Shown: positions 17,825-22,996 of the stretch, piece by piece
Position numbering within the stretch: position 1 is the first letter of the stretch
Layout of the letters: every line of letters starts with the position of its first letter
NCBI GenBank assembly: GCA_003427395.1
Contig: BFEA01000006.1
Coordinates: forward strand, 5,478,513 to 5,501,508
DNA length: 22,996 nucleotides
Direction: 5' to 3'
Source: Chara braunii
Lineage: Eukaryota > Streptophyta > Charophyceae > Charales > Characeae
Made by a program: the position numbers and the translations under genes
The notes under the pieces: generated by a model
Databases searched by the model: none
Told to the model about the DNA's origin: nothing
The model's input: only the letters and a program-made list of their open reading frames with translations

Positions 17825-18860
17825 CTAGGTCCTGATGGGTATCCCTATCCGCGAGAAATGCGCGTCGACGGCGTCGTCCTCCTCCTCTGACTCACCGTCC
17901 TCGCTCTTAGAGTCGAACCAGTCAGGCTCCCAGGCCTCCTCGTCATCGTCTCTAATCCACCCCTCGCCGTCCGGCTCGTCCTCTAGGCGATATGGGTGAA
18001 GTCTGATCGCCCGATAGTACTGGACTAGCTGGTAGTCGTAAATCAGAGGTCGTTCGGCGTCGTCGCTCCACCAGCTTCCCCAGTCCTCCGAGAAGAGCCT
18101 ACCAATGCAAGTGACGAACTTCGGCCCTGCCCTGAGCTCGCGGTCCAGCCAATCCCAAATGTACGAGGGTTGGGGAGCACCCCGCCGGTAATCGTCCCCC
18201 ATGGAGCGGATCAGCTCCATGAGCTGAACCCTCTCGTCTCCCCAGCGCGGTCCTGCAGTCACGAGAGAATAGTATATGTGGTCAAGGTCGAGGCTCCCTC
18301 TAGCGAAGAGCTCAAGCTCTCGGAACGCGAAGTAGGCCTCAGCCAAGCCTCTGACTCCTCCGAAAACCGTGTCTACAACAAATAGGGGTACGACCGTCCT
18401 CAAGTAAGACCCGGAGTGGGAAAAAAACCCGTCCCGGCCTATATGAAGATCTACAATGACGATCAGGGGTGGTCGCCCATGAAACAGAGTCAACGGGTCT
18501 CGTCCGTCGTCTGCCAGGAATGCGACAATCTCGTCCTGCAAATAACGCAAGGCCCTGCTAATGACGTGGCTGGTCCCCGATGTCGCAAGCCCCAGGACGA
18601 CCCCTTTGGTCATCTCTAAGTCCAGGTACAAATGGCCCTTCACTAAGCCCTCTCCCCTGGCTGCTCTGGATCTCTCTGTATGTCCACAACCAAGTGTCAG
18701 GGAACAGAAGGATGGACCTCCACCCGTATGGTCCGTCGACCCAGTGAGTGGTCCGCGAGGGAAGTGTGAACTCGACTAAATCACTCTCTATGAATTCAGG
18801 TGGCTCCACCTCCCAAACGCGTACCGACTCGTACACCTGGACGTCTGCGGGCTGCCACAT
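17825..18860 (-). pseudogene. Leader ORF D, paralog family 2, one frameshift
   Basis: First and longest frame of the array. ATG 18860 opens MWQPADVQVYESVRVWEVE; the frame shifts by one base at about 18640 and continues to 17825. Blocks in order: DLVEFTLPSRTTHWVD, ILLFPDTWLWTYREI, VKGHLYLDLEMTKGVVLGL, LIVIVDLHIGRDGFF, VVPLFVVDTVFGGVRGLAEA, DLDHIYYSLVTAGPRWGDER, QLMELIRSMGDD, FVTCIGRLFSEDWGSWW, then a highly acidic tail (IRDDDEEAWEPDWFDSKSED, EEEDDAVDA). About 345 codons in total. The acidic tail is shared in character with ORF E and absent from ORF F. Unknown function; no known domain recognised. Confidence 0.6.
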
Positions 18861-18939
18861 CCAACCGGGTGCTACAAACGATAGACATGGCGGTGTGAAG
18901 AAGGAATGTAAGAAAAGAGCTCGAATTCTTAAGAAAAGT

Positions 18940-18990
18940 CCGGCAATGCTTCGCCTCCCCCCGTTGGGATGGGTTGCGGGAGGTACTCCC
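18940..18990. repeat. Leader hairpin motif, copy 1
   Basis: Contains CGGCAATGCTTCGCCTCCCC and the core CCCCCGTTGGGATGG. CCTCCC (18954-18959) pairs with GGGAGG (18978-18983). Confidence 0.6.
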
Positions 18991-19070
18991 TGAATAAGCG
19001 CTACCTACCCAGGCCCCTCAAACCCTAAATAACCCGGGCGCAGAATTCCCTACTCGCATAGGGGTAACAG

Positions 19071-19122
19071 GCCTTATACTTGAGTTCCCTCGGATATAAG
19101 GCATGTGCACAATTCGAGGGAA
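19071..19122. other. Possible H-type pseudoknot
   Basis: Two perfect 8-bp stems interleave: GCCTTATA (19071-19078) with TATAAGGC (19095-19102), and TTCCCTCG (19085-19092) with CGAGGGAA (19115-19122). Loops are 6, 2 and 12 bases. This is the H-type pseudoknot topology on either strand. It lies about 210 bases upstream of ORF D in element RNA. Confidence 0.45.
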
Positions 19123-19690
19123 TCCAATCTACTGCCCTCTTGGTCGCGAGTCTGGCCAACCGACGCTGTGTCCTAGTCAGAAAGCAAAATTATGCCGCAC
19201 AGACGCTCTTTCAAATTTTTAAGCCATTCTCCTATTCTTAAGGTATTTATATTGTATTAAGTCACCAAAATTACGCGCCCTCAAGAAGAATTCACTGCTC
19301 CTCGTTCAACTCATAGGGAATAATAAGATAACCCCTAACGAGTAACGAGGTGAGTTTGTTCTTCTCTTTAACCTCCCTTTCATATTTATTTTTAATTTTT
19401 CTCTAATAATTACAAATTAATTGTTTTAATCACGAAAAATTCCTCTTACTTGCCTCGGCCTTCGAGGATAGCCTGATATCTTCCCTCGAACCCAAATTAC
19501 TGTAATTACGTCCTCACTTCTCCCTATAGGGAATTTTCTTTCATTTTCTGATTATAAATTTAAAAAAAGAGTTTTATTAGAAAAAAAACACTTTGCCCTA
19601 ATTTATATGTATTAAGAGTCTATATAGATGCATACCCTCCGAGTTTCAGAATTTTTAGGGGTAGAACTGATTTTTGGGAATTTAACAAAA

Positions 19691-19760
19691 TTTCGGCAGC
19701 ATTTCACCTCCCCCGATTGGGATGGGGTTCGGGCAAAGCCCTCAAACAATGCCGCCGAAA
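19691..19760. repeat. Leader hairpin motif, copy 2, in a 13-bp stem
   Basis: Shares CGGCAGCATTTCACCTCCCC, then CGATTGGGATGGGGTTCGGG, with copy 1. TTTCGGCAGCATT (19691-19703) pairs with AATGCCGCCGAAA (19748-19760) at 12 of 13 positions, enclosing the core. Confidence 0.6.
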
Positions 19761-19883
19761 GGGGTATACCTCAAAGAATAATGGAAAAAGAATAAAATTG
19801 ATTTTTATGCAATTTCTAAATATTTTTATTGATTAATTAACAATAAATTTAAATTAAAAGAAAATTTTCAAAAAAAAAATCAA

Positions 19884-19929
19884 AGCAGTTTCCCTTCCCC
19901 CGTTGGGATGGAGTTCGGGAAATCCTCCC
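19884..19929. repeat. Leader hairpin motif, copy 3
   Basis: Core CCCCCGTTGGGATGG followed by AGTTCGGGAAATCCTCCC. TTTCCC (19889-19894) pairs with GGGAAA (19917-19922): the stem sequence differs from copy 1 but pairing is kept. Confidence 0.6.
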
Positions 19930-20003
19930 TTAATCTGTTCGAAAAAAAACCGCAGAGCAAATTTTAAACAATTAAATTAAAATTAGGAAAATACTATTTT
20001 CAA

Positions 20004-20287
20004 CTAGGCTACCAGCCGAGCCACCTGGGTCCCGGGTGGCCAGCCCGTGCAAGGATTGGGGAAGGTCCCAGTAAAAAAAACAAAAAAATAAAAAATCCAA
20101 AAAATCCGAAAAGAAACTATGTTATGCAGAAAAATAAATTGAACAACTTTTGCCTCAGGGTCACATCGAAATTCTTCACCAAATTTAGAATAAAAAATGA
20201 AATTTAAAAATAATTCTTTTATTTTTATTATTTTCATTCTTTTTGGCCCGTCCGGGCAAGTGACCCCGGGCCACTCTGGTAGCCTAG
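20004..20287. mobile_element. MITE-like insertion with 8-bp target-site duplication
   Basis: 284 bp bounded by perfect 12-bp inverted ends CTAGGCTACCAG (20004-20015) and CTGGTAGCCTAG (20276-20287); weaker pairing extends the ends to about 28 bp around CCCGGG-rich sequence. The flanks are identical: ATTTTCAA at 19996-20003 and at 20288-20295. An 8-bp duplication points to the hAT superfamily, though the ends do not start with the usual CAGGG-like bases. The interior is AT-rich and noncoding. Confidence 0.75.
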
Positions 20288-20435
20288 ATTTTCAATTAAT
20301 TTTTAAATATTTTTTATATTCTTGATCAATAAAACATATAAAATGCTGAAAAACACAAATTCGAAAATCTGTGTGGGTATCTTTTAGATTCTTATTTTTC
20401 ATACCATATTCGGGGTTGCTCTCACTTCCTAAAGC

Positions 20436-20483
20436 CCTAATTAGGGTTTGGCCTAATTAGGGTTTTTCCTATTAGGGTTTTAG
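20436..20483. repeat. Three 16-bp repeats with palindromic CCTAATTAGG and AGGGTTT
   Basis: CCTAATTAGGGTTTGG, CCTAATTAGGGTTTTT and CCTATTAGGGTTTTAG lie end to end. Each contains AGGGTTT, the plant telomere-box type motif; the first two also hold the perfect palindrome CCTAATTAGG. Confidence 0.8.
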
Positions 20484-21093
20484 GATCTTGCCAGCGACCG
20501 CACGCTTACCGCAAACCCCGTATTGACGTAGGAATTTTCTTTGATTTAAAGAGAAAACTTATCGGATTACTTTTCTTAATTTTTATTTCTTTTAATTTTC
20601 ACAAAATTCCAAAAAAAAATCAATTCCCTTTTTATTTTTCGTTATTTTTGGTTGCTGTCGGAGTTCGCCGTTTCCCCAAACCAACTCCCTTCTCCCCGAG
20701 TAAGGTCTCAAAATGACGGGAAAAATAAACTTGACAACTTTGGTCTGGGCGATTGTCTCCAGATTCTGCTCTACTTTTCCGTAAAAATTAAAAACAAAAA
20801 AACAGGGAATTTTGAATTAATATATACAAAAATAAACAAAATCAATTTTCTAAAAACTTCGCATCAGATTTTTCCGAAAACGGTCTCAAAACTTTTGCCT
20901 CGTCGAGAGGTCTAAATTGACCCCAGCGTTGTCCGCCCAAACACGCACGGATCGGGAGATATTTAAAAAAAAATAATTCAAAAATTATCAAAAATAGAAC
21001 TAATCAAGAAAACGAACTAATTACTACTTTGAATAATCAGCCCACGCACCCCCGTTGGTTGGGGAAGGCCGTGGCCTTGGAGGTGCAATCCCC

Positions 21094-21111
21094 TCCCCGA
21101 CAACGACGCCA
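21094..21111 (-). promoter_or_regulatory. Primer-binding site, tRNA-Asp type
   Basis: On the element strand the LTR ends CCTCACA, then after four bases TGGCGTCGTTGTCGGGGA follows. This matches the site complementary to the 3' end of plant tRNA-Asp used by Athila/Tat-class gypsy elements (TGGCGCCGTTGCCGGGGA) at 16 of 18 positions. It fixes the element orientation and the LTR edge at 21116. Confidence 0.85.
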
Positions 21112-21554
21112 AAGTTGTGAGGAAACCCGAGGAGGGGACGCCTATTGCTCGCTGAAGCCAAGGGCCACAGCGCCTGTCACTCGCTGCGCCCGCTTCCGAG
21201 GTCCTCAGCGATCAATAGGGTACTTGGGTTTACTTGCCTGTTACACCCCTGCTCTTAAATGACCCTTGGGAGTGAGTGGAAAATAGGAGCAAAGAAAAAT
21301 AGACATAATAAAAAAAACTTTCAGCTCACTTATCTGAAATGCAAACAACTGGCACAAGGACGGATCTGTAACACTCCTCGAATAACCAGAACGAACCTAA
21401 TATATTTAGCTCTCTTATTCAATTATCACAAAGGCGTGAAGAAGCATAACTTGTTATTGAGGGGACCGGTTTATTCTCCTCACACTCAAGGCCATATTAG
21501 CAGCAGCTGCTCTGCATAAATTAATTCTTAAATCGTCTTTGATCACTGGCAATT

Positions 21555-21893
21555 CTCTACTTTTCAATAAACAGGCTTATTCATTAGTGCCTGCAGGCAA
21601 CTTCACGTTTCAATAAACTGCCTCGATCATTAGCGCTATGGCCGCTGTTACTTTTCAATAGCTTGGTATGACCAACAATGCCCGCTACGCTGTCACATTT
21701 CAATAATCCGCCCTGATTACCAGCCCCTGCGGGCGCTGTCGCATTCGAAAAGAAAAGGGCTTGATCATTAGCCCCCGTGGCGCCGTCATAATTCAAAGGA
21801 AAAAAAACTGCCCTGATTACCAACGGCTGAGCGCGTTGTCGCATTCAAAAAGAAAAGGGCTTGATCATTAGGGCCCCTGGGCGCTGTCACATA
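21555..21893. repeat. Seven degenerate ~45-55 bp tandem units in 5' LTR
   Basis: Same array as at 2655-2993, here without N bases, so the units can be read fully: they start with TTTCAATAA, ATTCGAAAAG or ATTCAAAAAG and end with GCTGTCAC, GCTGTCGC or variants. Confidence 0.75.
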
Positions 21894-21933
21894 ACACTCC
21901 GTCTCACTCTCTCTCTCGTTCTCTCACACACGC

Positions 21934-22082
21934 TTACAACCGCACAGTCTCTTACTCGCACGCACTCGCTCACACAATCTCTCTCTCACACGCACTCGCT
22001 CACACAGTCTCTCTCTCACACGCACTCGCTCACATAGACTCTCCCTCTCACGCACTCGCTCACATAGACTCCCTCTCGTCTT
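21934..22082. repeat. Five 30-bp tandem repeats in 5' LTR
   Basis: The same CT/CA-rich 30-bp unit as in the left LTR, at 21934, 21964, 21994, 22024 and 22054; the last unit is shortened. Confidence 0.85.
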
Positions 22083-22901
22083 CTTCTTCCGTCTCTCTCC
22101 TTATCTCATCCGCTATCACTCACTTCTTATACAAACTCAGATTTTTACTCGATAAAAAGTCCCCCCTTCCCATAAGTTCGTTCCCCAGGAGGACTTCGAA
22201 AGTACCAGTTATAGGTCCAGCCCCTCAGCCATACTAACAAGATACTCTGCAACTCGCATTACCGATTTGTCAGTGTCCCACTGTAGAGTTCGTTTACCTT
22301 TGTATGCACTGTCGAAATATCAGATGCGCGGAGTTGAAAGTCGATTCGAATTCAAGACCGGTTGTGCTCAGCTACTCAAGAACTCTCTCGGCAGCCACAA
22401 CGAATTAAACGAGTAGCCCGTTCCACTATTATCACGTCTTACTTGAATGATATGCCCTCCGATTACACCGTTCGGAGCCTCAAAGCACGTTACTCGCCAC
22501 GCCCGTTTCACTGTCGAGGGACAAGTACAGAATGTATAGAGCAGCGAAGCCTGCGTACTCAGCGTTGAAACGTCACGAGAGATCGGCTAACGGAAGTGTG
22601 ACAGCCAGGTCAGTGTACTCCTGTCACATTGTCCTGTCAGCATCAGGACGACACTGCTAATGCCACGTGCTGAGTCACTGCCCCTTCCCCGAATGACATT
22701 ATCTGAGTTTCCGTTGCACACTTAGAGCGCCTGCCGCATCTCTTCTCTCTGTCCACCTCTCCATTTTCCGTTTACCATCTGGTCTCCGCTCGATCATCAC
22801 GAACGGGTACGAAACGTGCACTGCGCCAGACAAGCTACACATCAGCGGAAGAGGAGCAGTGTGAGGGCTGCGCACACAAGCCACGCTCGTCAACCCCTTT
22901 A

Positions 22902-22996
22902 TGTTACGGACTTCGCCAGGGCTCGATCCCTGGTCTATCTTTTGCTGTTTCGGCTGCATCCCGTTTTCGGCCTGGCACCCTTTTTCCAAACCCCTC
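22902..22996. mobile_element. Possible edge of a nested LTR element
   Basis: At 22902 LTR homology stops and TGTTACGGACTTCGCC begins, which has the TGTTA start common to LTRs. It contains a 6-bp hairpin CCAGGG/CCCTGG (22916-22933). The window ends before any confirming feature. Confidence 0.3.

Larger units (their letters stand above)
18861..21093 (-). other. AT-rich noncoding leader of the element
   Basis: Between the primer-binding site and the first leader ORF. No convincing reading frame. It holds a dispersed hairpin motif, a possible pseudoknot, a MITE-like insertion and three 16-bp palindromic repeats, each listed separately. Composition is strongly AT-rich in contrast to the GC-rich ORF array. 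Positions 19130-19690, 20300-20430 and 20490-21040 show nothing else I can name. Confidence 0.6.
2210..22901 (-). mobile_element. Giant Ty3/gypsy LTR retrotransposon, inactivated
   Basis: Two direct repeats of about 1.8 kb flank an internal region that carries, in minus orientation, a tRNA-Asp-type primer-binding site, gag, protease, RT, RNase H and integrase in that order. This order is diagnostic of the Ty3/gypsy (Metaviridae) type. The element measures at least 20.7 kb, similar to Ogre/Tat-class elements of plants, which also have very long leaders and 3' regions. Unlike those I know, its leader holds about ten small reading frames before gag. The coding part is broken by stops, frameshifts and an integrase deletion, so it cannot encode a working pol. 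The left edge TGTGAGG (2210) is secure. The right edge is uncertain because homology ends where a TGTTACGG sequence begins, and no target-site duplication could be established. Confidence 0.85.
21116..22901 (-). repeat. 5' long terminal repeat (right copy)
   Basis: Repeat partner of 2210-4012. In element orientation it ends ...GGGTTTCCTCACA next to the primer-binding site. It should contain the promoter, but no clear TATA box could be assigned. It is free of N bases, unlike the left copy. It lacks about 23 bases present in the left copy near 22280. Its outer end is cut at 22901, where TGTTACGG begins. Confidence 0.85.

Noticed and set aside
12692-18860. Bacterial or phage operon inserted by transfer
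   Set aside because: AGGAG motifs and tight packing suggest it, but spacing to the ATG is too short for normal Shine-Dalgarno use, no bacterial family is recognised and the array lies exactly between primer-binding site and gag on the same strand.
1-22996. tRNA or rRNA genes
   Set aside because: None seen; the tRNA-like 18 bases at 21094-21111 are the primer-binding site only.

Overview
The window reads as repeat-rich nuclear DNA of a eukaryote. No bacterial-style gene content and no intact host gene was recognised. A primer-binding site that looks like the 3' end of plant tRNA-Asp, a very large Ty3/gypsy element and plant-telomere-like motifs favour the green lineage (a streptophyte alga or a land plant). 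Codon use and species cannot be settled from the sequence alone, and scattered single N bases show a draft assembly.

Layout. Positions 1-1155 hold a broken, internally deleted Helitron Rep/helicase gene (+ strand): the N-terminal region is joined to the last helicase motifs. Positions 1239-2209 hold a decayed Thr/Pro-rich reading frame (+ strand) with an in-frame 261-bp duplication. From 2210 to at least 22901 lies one giant LTR retrotransposon in minus orientation, at least 20.7 kb long. Its two long direct repeats are 2210-4012 (3' copy) and 21116-22901 (5' copy). Read in its own direction (right to left) it has: 5' LTR; tRNA-Asp-type primer-binding site (21111-21094); a 2.2-kb AT-rich leader with a MITE-like insertion, a dispersed hairpin motif and a possible pseudoknot; a 6.2-kb array of about ten small tightly packed reading frames (18860-12692); a spacer with three 26-bp repeats; gag (12521-10830); protease, reverse transcriptase, RNase H and integrase (10833-6405); a noncoding 3' region (6404-4013); and the 3' LTR. 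At 22902 the homology between the LTR copies stops at a TGTTACGG sequence that could be the edge of another inserted element.

The gag-pol part is a dead Ty3/gypsy element: gag, protease and RT carry in-frame stops, several frames are shifted, and the integrase has lost the first half of its catalytic core. The most unusual part is the leader array. Its small proteins match no family I recognise. They fall into paralogous groups (A/B/C; D/E/F and probably J; perhaps G/I), so they grew by duplication inside the element. They are packed with gaps of 7 to 24 bases, and most junctions carry a purine-rich AGGAG-like motif just before the next start codon. This looks like a polycistronic, coupled-translation arrangement. 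A multi-gene leader of this kind upstream of gag is the best candidate here for an undescribed system.
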